Below are positions 7,086 through 15,160 of a DNA stretch of 33,835 nt, piece by piece (position 1 is the first letter of the stretch; each line of letters opens with the position of its first letter). A program made the translations under genes and the position numbers. Source of the stretch: an uncultured Microbacteriaceae bacterium (GTDB taxonomy: Bacteria > Actinomycetota > Actinomycetes > Actinomycetales > Microbacteriaceae); NCBI GenBank assembly GCA_903857985.1, contig CAIOGW010000072.1, forward strand, positions 1 to 33,835, in the 5' to 3' direction. The notes beneath the pieces were generated by a model. The model was not told the origin of the DNA, did no database searches, and saw only the letters and a program-made list of their open reading frames with translations.

Positions 7086-7463
7086 TTAGGCTCCCGGTGT
7101 TGCTTTCGGCGTCCGCGGTTTCGCGGTGGCCCGGGCCGCCGCGGCGGCGTCCGGCTTGATGGTCGTGATCGGGGCAGTCATCGGAGAGGTACCTCGAACC
7201 GCGGGCTCTGCTGTGGGCTTGCGAGTGGCAGAGGCGGGCGACTCGCCCGACACCTGGGCGATGACCTTGCGCGCCTGAGCAACGGCCTTGTCGGCAACGT
7301 CCGCGACGGCGTCTTGTGCCTGACCGGCCGCCCACTGAACGGGCTCCGACTCCCAGACGTTTTTGGCAGCCAACTTGATCTGCTCGTAACGCTGACGACC
7401 AGCGCGCGTGCCAAGAACGTATCCCACGGCCAACCCGGCGACAAAAAGAAGTTTGCCTCTCAT
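7086..7463 (-). CDS. YtxH-like small membrane-anchored protein
   Basis: 125 residues. The N-terminus MRGKLLFVAGLAVGYVLGTRAGRQRYEQI is a short membrane anchor with the G-x-x-x-GTRAGRxRY signature common in actinobacterial YtxH-like proteins. A helical stretch and an Ala/Pro/Thr-rich disordered tail follow. The ATG at 7463 has a GGGAG Shine-Dalgarno. It is the first gene of the trio with the holin-X and DUF3618 proteins. The function is unknown; an envelope-associated role is only an inference. Confidence 0.85.
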   Translation of the reverse strand: MRGKLLFVAGLAVGYVLGTRAGRQRYEQIKLAAKNVWESEPVQWAAGQAQDAVADVADKAVAQARKVIAQVSGESPASATRKPTAEPAVRGTSPMTAPITTIKPDAAAAARATAKPRTPKATPGA

Positions 7464-7515
7464 TGGAGACTCCCATCGAATATTCCCAGAAGCGCATATG
7501 CGCCCTACGTAAAGC

Positions 7516-8451
7516 CTAGCCCCCTAGGTCGACAGGGCCTACCGGAGGTTTTTCGACCCGAGACAGCAGGGCCGCTCGAACGGAGGCGGCGGCGGCCCGC
7601 GACGCCGGCAGGGCGCTTGACAGGGTGGGCGTTCGCTCACTCACGCCAACGATGCCCGCGGGTAGCCGGGATGATGACATCGTCTGGACAATCTCACTGA
7701 TCGCCAACAGTGCCGCGACGGAAACACTCTCGGCGCGCGCATCCACAGGCTTAAATGTCACTCCGGCGTCGTCGTCGGGTTGCGCGCCGGGCACTACCTG
7801 GGCGTCGGTCACTCGGTGTCGCGTCACCGCAAAGTAGTCGAGGCGTTCGTGAAGTGCTGCTCGCAGCGCGGGCATTCCGCCGGTCACCTCCACCCCCTGA
7901 ATCACGGACGGGTTTGCCGCCATCATCTCGATCACGCCGAGAGTGAGCGATCCCACCCGCGTCGTGGCCTCACTGAGTCCGGGAATGAGATCGGCGACGG
8001 CGACATCCGCGTTGAGGCCGAGGTCGCTTGCCAGCCGTGGCTGCACCAGAAGACGCAACGCTCGAGCGCCCAGGCGGCGGCGCACCAATCGGTGCAGACT
8101 GCGCTCATTGCCCAAGCTCATGATCGGCATGAGCCGGTCAAGATAGACGCGCCACGCGCCACGCCAGCCCAACACCTCGCGCACTCGGGCCGAGAACGGA
8201 TTGGCCGGAATGCCGTAAATGTTCTCTTCTCCCTGTTCGGGTGTGTGAATCGTGACCGTGAGATTAAGATCCCCACACAACTGAGCGACGACGCCCCCCG
8301 CGTTACTGGGCGCTTCACCAAGGGATGCATCGGGAAGTTCCAGCACAATCACACGCAGGCCGATGCGCGCGCAGTCCCACGCAGCCACCAGGGCCGCCGG
8401 GTCGCGCGAGACTACGGCGACATCAAAACGTTCGCGGGATTTCTTGGGCAT
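7516..8451 (-). CDS. Degenerate protoporphyrinogen oxidase (HemY)-like protein
   Basis: 311 residues. The start resembles a flavoprotein N-terminus, but where the FAD fingerprint GGGxxG should be it reads DVAVVSRDPAALVAA, so the glycines are gone. The middle matches HemY-type sequence: LVRRRLGARALRLLVQPRLAS and GVEVTGGMPALRAALHERL. HemY enzymes are usually about 450-500 residues, so roughly a third is missing, including the expected C-terminal FAD-binding region. I chose ATG 8451 (MPKKSRERF), with AGGA 7 nt upstream; the 396-residue track ORF starts in glyS DNA. It lies 47 nt after glyS. The frame is open, so it is probably expressed, but normal oxidase activity looks unlikely. Confidence 0.7.
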   Translation of the reverse strand: MPKKSRERFDVAVVSRDPAALVAAWDCARIGLRVIVLELPDASLGEAPSNAGGVVAQLCGDLNLTVTIHTPEQGEENIYGIPANPFSARVREVLGWRGAWRVYLDRLMPIMSLGNERSLHRLVRRRLGARALRLLVQPRLASDLGLNADVAVADLIPGLSEATTRVGSLTLGVIEMMAANPSVIQGVEVTGGMPALRAALHERLDYFAVTRHRVTDAQVVPGAQPDDDAGVTFKPVDARAESVSVAALLAISEIVQTMSSSRLPAGIVGVSERTPTLSSALPASRAAAASVRAALLSRVEKPPVGPVDLGG

Positions 8452-8498
8452 GCACGTGTCCTGCGGTTTACTCGTGGTCCGTGACGACCGTACCCGGC

Positions 8499-9884
8499 CT
8501 AAGCGCCGACCAGCGCCGTGGCAAGGAATGCCGGCAAGTCTGCCATGGGAATGCGCTCTTGCGCCATGGTGTCGCGGTGGCGCACGGTGACCGCCTTGTC
8601 GTCGAGACTGTCGAAGTCGACGGTGATACAGAACGGTGTTCCGATCTCGTCTTGGCGGCGATAGCGGCGGCCGATAGCCCCCGCATCGTCGAAGTCGATG
8701 TTCCACGACTGACGCAGCTGGGCGGCGAGCTCGCGAGCGATGGGCGAGAGCTCCTCGTTACGCGAGAGTGGCAAGACGGCGGCCTTTACGGGCGCCAGGC
8801 GGGGATCGAGCTTGAGCACGGTGCGCTTATCGAGTTCACCCTTGGCGTTGGGAACTTCTTCTTCGGTGTAAGCGTCAACGAGGAAAGCCATCAGCGAGCG
8901 GGTGAGGCCCGCCGCGGGCTCAATCACGAAGGGGATCCAGCGCTCGTTCTTGGTTTGGTCGAAGTAGCTCAGATCTTTACCGGAGTGCTCCGAGTGGGTC
9001 TTGAGGTCGAAATCTGTGCGGTTGGCAATGCCCTCCAGCTCACCAAACTCCGAACCGGAGAAGCCGAACCGATACTCAATGTCAACGGTGCGCTTGGCAT
9101 AGTGCGACAGCTTTTCTTTGGCGTGCTCGAAGAGGCGCAGGTTTTCGGGGTCGACGCCCAACTCGATGTACCAGGCGAGGCGCAGGTCGATCCAGTACTG
9201 GTGCCAGTCTTCGTCGGTGCCGGGCTCAACGAAGAACTCCATCTCCATCTGCTCAAACTCGCGCGTGCGAAAAATGAAGTTTCCGGGAGTGATCTCGTTG
9301 CGGAAGCTCTTGCCAATCTGGCCGATGCCGAACGGGGGCTTCATGCGTGCCGACTGCAAAACGTTCGCAAAGTTCACAAAGATGCCCTGGGCCGTTTCGG
9401 GGCGAAGGTAGTGCAGGCCCGCTTCGTCGTCCACCGGGCCGAGGAACGTCTTGAGGAGGCCCGAAAAGGCGCGCGGCTCGGTCCAAGAATCCTTGTTTCC
9501 GCAGTTGGGGCAGGGAACGCCGGCCAGGCCGCCCTCGGGAGCGCGGCCCTTGCGTTCTTCGAACTCCTCGATCAGGTGGTCTTCGCGGAAACGGCGGTGA
9601 CAGCTCGTGCACTCCACGAGCGGATCACTAAACACCTCAACGTGCCCCGACGCTTCCCACACCTGGCGGGGCAAAATCACGCTCGAGTCGAGACCCACCA
9701 CGTCGTCACGAGACTGCACCATGGCGCGCCACCACTGACGCTTGATGTTCTCCTTCAGTGCCACACCCAAGGGGCCGTAGTCCCACGCCGACCGCGATCC
9801 GCCGTAGATTTCACCCGCCTGATAGACAAAGCCACGGTTCTTGGCCAGCGCAATGACAGCATCGAGTTTTGAGGTGGGCGCCAT
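8499..9884 (-). CDS. glyS: Glycyl-tRNA synthetase (single-chain class II)
   Basis: 461 residues, the usual length for the bacterial dimeric single-subunit GlyRS. The N-terminus [26 protein letters not shown] is diagnostic. Two cysteine pairs (CTSC, CPNC) follow as an insertion. Class II motif 2 is seen in [21 protein letters not shown] and motif 3 in [10 protein letters not shown]. The C-terminal anticodon-binding domain begins near [16 protein letters not shown]. It charges tRNA-Gly in the cytoplasm. The ATG at 9884 has a TAGGAT box 6 nt upstream, implying leaderless transcription. The HemY-like gene follows on the same strand. Confidence 0.98.
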   Translation of the reverse strand: MAPTSKLDAVIALAKNRGFVYQAGEIYGGSRSAWDYGPLGVALKENIKRQWWRAMVQSRDDVVGLDSSVILPRQVWEASGHVEVFSDPLVECTSCHRRFREDHLIEEFEERKGRAPEGGLAGVPCPNCGNKDSWTEPRAFSGLLKTFLGPVDDEAGLHYLRPETAQGIFVNFANVLQSARMKPPFGIGQIGKSFRNEITPGNFIFRTREFEQMEMEFFVEPGTDEDWHQYWIDLRLAWYIELGVDPENLRLFEHAKEKLSHYAKRTVDIEYRFGFSGSEFGELEGIANRTDFDLKTHSEHSGKDLSYFDQTKNERWIPFVIEPAAGLTRSLMAFLVDAYTEEEVPNAKGELDKRTVLKLDPRLAPVKAAVLPLSRNEELSPIARELAAQLRQSWNIDFDDAGAIGRRYRRQDEIGTPFCITVDFDSLDDKAVTVRHRDTMAQERIPMADLPAFLATALVGA

Positions 9885-9890
9885 GACGTA

Positions 9891-9896
9891 ATCCTA
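9891..9896 (-). promoter_or_regulatory. Putative -10 box of glyS (leaderless)
   Basis: TAGGAT on the minus strand ends 6 nt before the glyS ATG. There is no clear Shine-Dalgarno sequence, so transcription starting at the ATG is the simplest reading. Confidence 0.45.
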
Positions 9897-9955
9897 TTCG
9901 TCGCGTGCTCACCCGCCGGTCAAGGTAAAGCTGAGGGAGAGCGGCGTTGCTTCGA

Positions 9956-11965
9956 CTACCAGATGGTGACGCGCTGATCCTCGTCGAGCCAGAGGGCGTC
10001 GGAGGGGTGCACATCGAAGGCCGAGTAAAAGGCGTCGATGTTGCGCACAATCTGGTTGCAACGGAACTCGGGCGGCGAGTGCGGGTCGATAGCCAACAGG
10101 CGAAGCGTCTCTTCGTCACGCGCGATCTGCTGCCACGACTGGGCCCACGAGAGAAAGAAGCGTTGAGCACCGGTCAGACCGTCAATCACCGGGGGCTCCG
10201 TTCCGTCGAGGGCGATCTGGTACGCCTTCCACGCGATGGCGAGGCCACCGAGGTCGCCAATGTTTTCGCCGATGGTGAGTTCACCGTTGACGGTGTGGCC
10301 AGGTGTGGATGCTGGCTCGAGCGCGTTGTACTGCTCGATGAGAACGGCCGCCCGCTTGTCGAACTGCTTGCGGTCGTGTTCGGTCCACCAGTCGGTGAGC
10401 TTGCCGTCGCCGTCGAACCGCGACCCCTGGTCATCGAATCCGTGGCCAATCTCGTGGCCAATAACTGCGCCGATGGAGCCGTAGTTGGCGGCCGCGTCCC
10501 ACTCGGGACTAAAGAAGGGCGGCTGCAGGATGGCGGCGGGAAACACAATCTCGTTGAAGCCGGGATTGTAATAGGCATTGACTGTCTGCGGCGTCATGAA
10601 CCACTCGTCGCGATCGATGGGCTTGCCGATTTTTCCGAGCTCACGCGTCATCTCGAACTCAGCGATGTTGCGCACGTTGTCCATGAGGTCATCCGGTGTG
10701 ATCTCGAGCGCAGAGTAGTCGCGCCACTTTACGGGGTAGCCCACCTTGGGCGTGAACTTGTCGAGCTTCTCGAGCGCCCGCTTCTTGGTGGCCGGGCTCA
10801 TCCAGTCGAGCCCGTTGATCGAGTCGCGGTAGGCCTCGACGAGGTGGCCCACGAGAACATCCATCGACGTCTTTGCTTCTTCGGGAAAGTGGCGTGATAC
10901 ATAAATCTGCCCCACGGCCTCGCCCATGGCCCCCTCGACGAGCGAGACGCCGCGCTTCCAGCGCTCGCGCTGCTGCGGCGTTCCCGTGAGGGTGCGCCCA
11001 TAGAAGTCGAAGTTGGCCTCGTTGAAGTCGGCCGGAAGATACGGCGCGGCCGAGTGGAGCACCTGCCAGATCAGCCATGCCCGCCAGTCTTCGAGGCGCT
11101 CGGGAACGAGCAGTGCGCCCAGGCCCTCAAAGAAGCTGGGCTGACGAACCACGACCGTCTCGACGGTAGCCTCGTCGGCGCCAAGCGCAATGCGCCAGAG
11201 GTTGAGGTCGGGCTTGTGGTCGGCCGGAGAGGTATTTGCCGCCAGGGCGCACGTCTCGGCCCACGACAACGGGTTGTAGGTGGCCAGGCTGTCGCGACAA
11301 CGCACGTTGTCCCAGTGCACAGCGGCGATGTCGCGCTCGAGGTCAAACACGCGCTGCGCACGAACCGGCGCCGACTCGTCAAAATCAAACGTGGGGAGAG
11401 ATTCGGCAGCCAACTCAAACATGCGCTGAATGTGCGAGACGTACGCCTCACGAATCGAAGCAAAACTGTCTTCGCGAAAGTACGACTCGTCGGGCAGGCC
11501 GATGCCGCCCTGCTCGGCGAAAACGAGGTAGCGGTGGGGGTCACCGGGATCGTTGTCGACAAACAATTGAACAAAGCCGCCCACGCCGTGGCGCTCGAGC
11601 CGGCCTACCGCGTCAAGCACGGCCGAGATGCTGGCCACGTTTGCGGCGAACGCAATCTGCGACTCAATGGGCGCCAGACCGCGCGCTTCAATTGCCGAAG
11701 TGTCCATGAAGCTCGCATACAAGTTGCCCACCTTGCGCTCTGAGGCATCAGCGGCAGCCTTCTGCGAATCCTGAATGATGTCGCGAACGGCCTCCTCGGC
11801 GCGCTCGTGCAGCACGTGGAACGATCCGTAGCGTGCCTTGTCGGCGGGAATCTCGGTGCGGCGCATCCACTTGCCCGTCACGTGCACGAAGAGGTCGTCT
11901 TGTGGGCGCACCTCCGGGTCGAGCTCAGCAACATCGATACCAGAAATAGGGCGCGCAGAAGTCAT
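9956..11965 (-). CDS. M13-family zinc metallopeptidase (neprilysin-like, PepO)
   Basis: 669 residues. The zinc site HEIGH lies at residues 504-508 and the third ligand Glu567 is in GENIGDLGG, with Asp571 completing the catalytic set; the C-terminus ends in Trp (RVTIW) as is usual for the family. The large N-terminal M13 domain covers about residues 20-390. I chose ATG 11965 (MTSARPISGIDVAE), where the family alignment begins; the 847-residue track ORF runs into the divergent phosphatase gene. No signal peptide is seen, so it is probably a cytoplasmic endopeptidase acting on oligopeptides. A TAGGCT box 7 nt upstream suggests a leaderless start, although GGGA is also present. Confidence 0.95.
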   Translation of the reverse strand: MTSARPISGIDVAELDPEVRPQDDLFVHVTGKWMRRTEIPADKARYGSFHVLHERAEEAVRDIIQDSQKAAADASERKVGNLYASFMDTSAIEARGLAPIESQIAFAANVASISAVLDAVGRLERHGVGGFVQLFVDNDPGDPHRYLVFAEQGGIGLPDESYFREDSFASIREAYVSHIQRMFELAAESLPTFDFDESAPVRAQRVFDLERDIAAVHWDNVRCRDSLATYNPLSWAETCALAANTSPADHKPDLNLWRIALGADEATVETVVVRQPSFFEGLGALLVPERLEDWRAWLIWQVLHSAAPYLPADFNEANFDFYGRTLTGTPQQRERWKRGVSLVEGAMGEAVGQIYVSRHFPEEAKTSMDVLVGHLVEAYRDSINGLDWMSPATKKRALEKLDKFTPKVGYPVKWRDYSALEITPDDLMDNVRNIAEFEMTRELGKIGKPIDRDEWFMTPQTVNAYYNPGFNEIVFPAAILQPPFFSPEWDAAANYGSIGAVIGHEIGHGFDDQGSRFDGDGKLTDWWTEHDRKQFDKRAAVLIEQYNALEPASTPGHTVNGELTIGENIGDLGGLAIAWKAYQIALDGTEPPVIDGLTGAQRFFLSWAQSWQQIARDEETLRLLAIDPHSPPEFRCNQIVRNIDAFYSAFDVHPSDALWLDEDQRVTIW

Positions 11966-11972
11966 GTCCCTA

Positions 11973-11978
11973 AGCCTA
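11973..11978 (-). promoter_or_regulatory. Putative -10 box of the M13 peptidase gene
   Basis: TAGGCT on the minus strand ends 7 nt before the ATG at 11965. It lies in the 51-nt divergent spacer shared with the HAD phosphatase gene. Confidence 0.4.
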
Positions 11979-12003
11979 AGCAACCGAGGCACCGTGCGCA
12001 CAT

Positions 12004-12009
12004 TACTGT
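12004..12009 (+). promoter_or_regulatory. Putative -10 box of the HAD phosphatase gene
   Basis: TACTGT ends 7 nt before the GTG at 12017. No Shine-Dalgarno sequence precedes the GTG, so a leaderless transcript is likely. This helps fix the start of the gene. Confidence 0.4.
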
Positions 12010-12016
12010 TGCTTTC

Positions 12017-12694
12017 GTGAGCGTCGCATCCTTTCCTCAACCCTCGACGGGCCAGCCCTGGCAACCGGTGTTGTTCGACCTCGACGGAACGCTCCTCGAT
12101 TCGGCACCTGCGGTAATGAGTCGCTTGCGCGACACCTTTGCAGCGTTCGGGGTGCAGCCTCCCGACGACGGCGAGCTGCGTCACCTGATCGGGCCCCCGA
12201 CACCGGTTGCGCTCGGTTCGTGTATTCCGCCCGAACGTCTTGACGAAGGGGTGGCCTTTTACCGGGCCCTCGCCGCGCGAGAAGGGCTGGAAAACATCAG
12301 CCTTTTTGCGGGAATCAGCGACGCGCTTGCCACCCTCCACAATCGTGGGATTCCCTTGGGCGTCGCAACCAGCAAGCCGCAGGGGGAGGCCGAACGCATC
12401 GTGGCGGAGTTTGGCATCGATGAATACTTCGCAGCGGTGGCAGGGGCTTCTGCCGAGCGAATCACAAAGGCAGATGTCGTTGCCCACGCGCTCGATCAAC
12501 TCGAAACGTCGTCAGGCCACTCGCCGTTGATGGTCGGAGACCGCCTGTGGGATGTCGAGGGCGCCGCGGAACACGGGGTTCCCACGGTGCTCGTCTCGTG
12601 GGGGTACGCGCGCGCGACAGAGTTTGATCTCGCGCTGGCTCGCATCGACTCGCCCGACCAACTGGTGTCGTTTGTGCTGGGGCAGACGGCCTGA
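12017..12694 (+). CDS. HAD-family hydrolase, phosphoglycolate phosphatase-like
   Basis: 225 residues with all HAD motifs: motif [11 protein letters not shown] near the N-terminus, motif II ATSKP, the Lys of motif III in ITKADVV and motif IV GDRLWDV. The helical cap after motif I fits the subfamily of Gph and related nucleotidases. The substrate could be 2-phosphoglycolate, another sugar phosphate or a nucleotide; the sequence alone does not decide. The start is GTG 12017, supported by a -10 box 7 nt upstream; the track version starts inside the divergent peptidase gene. nucS follows after one base and is probably co-transcribed. Confidence 0.88.
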   Translation: MSVASFPQPSTGQPWQPVLFDLDGTLLDSAPAVMSRLRDTFAAFGVQPPDDGELRHLIGPPTPVALGSCIPPERLDEGVAFYRALAAREGLENISLFAGISDALATLHNRGIPLGVATSKPQGEAERIVAEFGIDEYFAAVAGASAERITKADVVAHALDQLETSSGHSPLMVGDRLWDVEGAAEHGVPTVLVSWGYARATEFDLALARIDSPDQLVSFVLGQTA

Positions 12695-12695
12695 C

Positions 12696-13391
12696 ATGCG
12701 TCTCGTTATCGCCACGTGCTCGGTGGACTACAGCGGGCGCCTCAACGCGCACTTGCCGCTGGCCACGCGCGTACTCATGCTCAAGCAGGACGGCAGCCTG
12801 CTCGTGCACTCCGACGGCGGGTCATACAAGCCACTGAACTGGATGTCGCCGCCCTGCTTTCTCACCGTGCACGAACCGGATGACGACCTCGTTGCGCAGG
12901 GGGTCTCGCAGGTGTGGCAGGTAACGCAGGCCAAGACCTCCGACATGCTCGTGGTGGCCATTCACGAGATCCATGGCGAACTCGAGCACGAACTGGGCGA
13001 GGATCCCGGGCTCATCAAAGAGGGCGTGGAGGCACACCTGCAACGCCTGCTCGCCGACAACATCGAAGAATTAGGCGACGGCTTCACGCTCGTGCGCCGC
13101 GAGTTCATGACGGCCGTTGGCCCGGTAGACGTGCTGGCCCGTGACGCGGACGGCAATACCGTTGCCGTCGAGATCAAACGGCGTGGTGATATTGATGGCG
13201 TTGAACAGCTCACCCGCTACCTCGAGCTGCTCAACCGCGACCCGCACTTTGCCCCGGTCACCGGCGTATTTGCCGCCCAGGAGATCAAGCCGCAGGCGCG
13301 CAAACTCGCCGAGGATCGCGGTATTCGCTGTCTCGTTCTCGACTACGAACGACTCACGGGCATTGACGATTCACAGGGGCGGCTCTTTTAG
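12696..13391 (+). CDS. nucS: Mismatch-specific endonuclease NucS (EndoMS)
   Basis: 231 residues. The N-terminal DNA-binding domain starts [20 protein letters not shown], and the C-terminal RecB-like nuclease carries the PD-(D/E)xK pattern: Asp in GPVDVLARD, then VAVEIKRRG. In actinobacteria lacking MutS/MutL, NucS starts non-canonical mismatch repair by cutting both strands at mismatches. The protein ends QGRLF, which fits the QxxLF pattern of beta-clamp binding peptides; clamp binding is known for actinobacterial EndoMS. The gene begins one base after the phosphatase stop and is convergent with the DMT transporter gene (18 nt apart). Confidence 0.95.
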   Translation: MRLVIATCSVDYSGRLNAHLPLATRVLMLKQDGSLLVHSDGGSYKPLNWMSPPCFLTVHEPDDDLVAQGVSQVWQVTQAKTSDMLVVAIHEIHGELEHELGEDPGLIKEGVEAHLQRLLADNIEELGDGFTLVRREFMTAVGPVDVLARDADGNTVAVEIKRRGDIDGVEQLTRYLELLNRDPHFAPVTGVFAAQEIKPQARKLAEDRGIRCLVLDYERLTGIDDSQGRLF

Positions 13392-13409
13392 CCAAGCGGG
13401 CACAGGGGT

Positions 13410-14375
13410 TCACGGACGAAGCTGCCGCGTCTTCCAGCCCACAGTGGCAACGGTGAGTGCCAGTACCATCACGCCCGCGCCTGCGAGGATTGAAAAGGCG
13501 TCAATGGCGGTCTGTGGGAAGAAAATGTCGGCGAGAACGGCCGTCAAGATCTGCCCCGTCGTTGTGGCAAGGCTGGTCACCAGGGCTCCCGTGTGTCGAA
13601 CCGCCCACGCTGTCATCGCAACAAAGAAAACGCCACACAGGCCGCCGAGGTAAAGCCAGCCATCGGTGGGGTAGGTCTCGGGCAAGCCCTGGCTGAGCGT
13701 ATAAATGCCGGCCACAATGGCGAGCACTCCCGTGCCAACGAGAAAGTTAAGAACTGTCGGCGTCAGCGGTGTGCGGGCGACAACCGCCATGGTTCCGTTG
13801 GCGATCTGTTGCCACGCAACCAGGACACCAAAAACAAAAGGCAAAATGAGCAAAACAAGGGTGTCTGCCTGAGCCAAGCGGCCCAGCATCGAAATGCTCA
13901 CAGCCACAATGGCGAGCAGAACGCCAACTGTTCGCTGCGCCGTATACGGCCGGCGCCCAGCCGGACCGATGCCCGCGGCGTCAAGAACGTAGCTGCCGAG
14001 CGTAAGACCGCACACAAAAGTTATGGAAAACAGAGCGACACCGGTGGTACCCACCACGAGCGACTGAGAAAAGACGAACGCGGCGCCGCTGGCCCCCGCC
14101 AGCGTGAAAACCCACGAGGTGCGACGCTCGCGCAGAGAGGTCATAAGAAGACGAAATCCGTTTTGAGTGCGGCGCGAGAAGGCGAGATAGATCAGCAGGG
14201 CGATCGTTCCGGACCCAAACGAAATCAGCGCCGTGAGGGGCGCATCGTCAATTCGCTCCGACAGGTCTCCGTTGATCCGCGACTGTGTGGCCATGAACCC
14301 CCCGGCGAGCAGGGCCACCGACACCGACAGCCACATCGGCACGCGGCGAGAAGACGGTGGCGGAGTGGAGGTCAC
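13410..14375 (-). CDS. DMT-superfamily transporter (DUF606/YdcZ-type, two repeats)
   Basis: About 321 residues with roughly ten membrane helices arranged as two similar halves. Each half contains the DUF606-like features LLAGGFMATQSRINGDL and FGVLVAWQQIANGTMAVVA, and a TGxALFSITFVCGLT-like and TGALVTSLATTTGQ-like helix. Such proteins are drug/metabolite exporters with unknown substrates. The track start is GTG 14381. I prefer GTG 14375 because TAGTCT (14382-14387, minus) ends exactly 6 nt before it, the leaderless spacing seen elsewhere in this window. It is convergent with nucS. Confidence 0.85.
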   Translation of the reverse strand: MTSTPPPSSRRVPMWLSVSVALLAGGFMATQSRINGDLSERIDDAPLTALISFGSGTIALLIYLAFSRRTQNGFRLLMTSLRERRTSWVFTLAGASGAAFVFSQSLVVGTTGVALFSITFVCGLTLGSYVLDAAGIGPAGRRPYTAQRTVGVLLAIVAVSISMLGRLAQADTLVLLILPFVFGVLVAWQQIANGTMAVVARTPLTPTVLNFLVGTGVLAIVAGIYTLSQGLPETYPTDGWLYLGGLCGVFFVAMTAWAVRHTGALVTSLATTTGQILTAVLADIFFPQTAIDAFSILAGAGVMVLALTVATVGWKTRQLRP

Positions 14376-14381
14376 CTGCAC

Positions 14382-14387
14382 AGACTA
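14382..14387 (-). promoter_or_regulatory. Putative -10 box of the DMT transporter gene
   Basis: TAGTCT on the minus strand abuts GTG 14381 and lies 6 nt before GTG 14375. If this is the -10 box, the first GTG would lie upstream of the transcription start, which favours the second. Confidence 0.4.
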
Positions 14388-14411
14388 GCCTCTGCCGTTT
14401 TTGGGCACGAA

Positions 14412-14445
14412 AAAGGGGCCCCGACGTGCTCGCCAAGGCCCCTTT
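14412..14445 (-). terminator. Intrinsic terminator of the lipoprotein gene
   Basis: AAAGGGGCC (14412-14420) pairs perfectly with GGCCCCTTT (14437-14445) around a 16-nt loop. Read on the minus strand the stem ends in a run of five T, as expected for a rho-independent terminator 17 nt after the lipoprotein stop codon. Confidence 0.75.
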
Positions 14446-14461
14446 GTGGTTCAGAGGGAGA

Positions 14462-14863
14462 TTACATCGTGACGTTCACGGTGAACGTTACGGTCTCGCT
14501 CGAAGCCGAGTTCGTGAGGGTCACTTCGGTCGTACCCTCGGCTACCGGGGTCAGGCCGGGCACGAACGTTGCGCCGCCGTCGGTGCCGCCCGCGGTGAAC
14601 TCAACCACGTCGGAAGTCGAGAACTCAGCGGTCCAGTCGGCCTCTGACCCTTCGGGGACATTGAGGTATCCCATGGAGTTCATGGGAATGTCGTAGGTCA
14701 TGCCGTTGGCCTCGGCAACGGGGATCTGGATGGGCGAAACCACGTCACTGCCCACGGCAGACTCGGTCGGTTCGGGAGCGGGAGTCGAGCAGGCCGTGAG
14801 GCCGCCCACGGCCGCAAACGCGATAGCCGCAACGGCGCCTATCCGTAGGAAGTTCTTGTTCAT
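14462..14863 (-). CDS. Small lipoprotein of unknown function, probable Ig-like beta-sandwich
   Basis: 133 residues. The ATG at 14863 follows an AGAGAG Shine-Dalgarno and begins a signal peptide MNKNFLRIGAVAAIAFAAVGG with lipobox LTAC, then a Pro/Glu/Ser linker. The remaining 90 or so residues alternate in a beta-rich pattern (FVPGLTPVAEGTTEVTLTN, SETVTFTVNVTM) typical of bacterial Ig-like or invasin-type domains. I looked for chagasin inhibitor loops and did not find them convincingly. It is monocistronic, with its own terminator. The upstream 129 nt to the tRNA-Leu terminator hold its promoter region, in which I see no clear site. Confidence 0.82.
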   Translation of the reverse strand: MNKNFLRIGAVAAIAFAAVGGLTACSTPAPEPTESAVGSDVVSPIQIPVAEANGMTYDIPMNSMGYLNVPEGSEADWTAEFSTSDVVEFTAGGTDGGATFVPGLTPVAEGTTEVTLTNSASSETVTFTVNVTM

Positions 14864-14992
14864 GATTCTCTCTTTTCGTTTCTTGCGCTCAATCGAGCAC
14901 GTTAGCGTCTTCAGGTTATGTGACACCCTCGTCTGCACCGTGTGCGTAGCCTGTGCGTTAACTGAGCGTTATCTGAGCGTTCGGAGAAACAC

Positions 14993-15021
14993 ATAACCCC
15001 CGGCGAGAAGCCGGGGGTTAT
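14993..15021 (-). terminator. Terminator hairpin downstream of tRNA-Leu
   Basis: ATAACCCCCGGC (14993-15004) and GCCGGGGGTTAT (15010-15021) form a perfect 12-bp stem with a five-base loop, directly after the tRNA-Leu 3' end on the minus strand. The flank beyond it (GTGTTTC) is only moderately T-rich. Confidence 0.75.
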
Positions 15022-15027
15022 CGTTCG

Positions 15028-15110
15028 TGCGCGAGGGGGGACTTGAACCCCCACGCCCTTGCGGGCACTGGCACCTGAAGCCAGCGCGTCTGCCATTCCG
15101 CCACTCGCGC
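15028..15110 (-). tRNA. tRNA-Leu (anticodon CAG)
   Basis: An 83-nt class II tRNA on the minus strand. The acceptor stem is GCGCGAG/CTCGCGC with discriminator A, the D region is TGGCGGAATGGCAGACGC, the anticodon stem is CTGGC/GCCAG with loop TTCAGGT giving anticodon CAG, a long variable arm contains GCCCGCAAGGGC, and the T arm is GGGGGTTCAAGTCCCCC. The 3' CCA is not encoded and must be added. Confidence 0.96.
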
Positions 15111-15160
15111 GAACAGATACCGACGTTATCACGCGCCCGTGACGAGCGCACACTCAGCGC

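Noticed and set aside
6609-7700. 363-residue plus-strand ORF
   Set aside because: It lies antisense to the holin-like and YtxH-like genes, which have good starts and family motifs; no motif is seen in the long ORF.
8325-9872. 515-residue plus-strand ORF
   Set aside because: It is the antisense shadow of glyS; composition is typical of a reverse-frame reading and glyS is unambiguous.
9956-12499. 847-residue version of the M13 peptidase
   Set aside because: The first 178 residues read antisense through the phosphatase gene and have no family similarity; the peptidase begins at ATG 11965.
14462-14863. Lipoprotein as a chagasin-type protease inhibitor
   Set aside because: The beta pattern is similar but the NPTTGY-like and GxGG inhibitor loops are not convincingly present.
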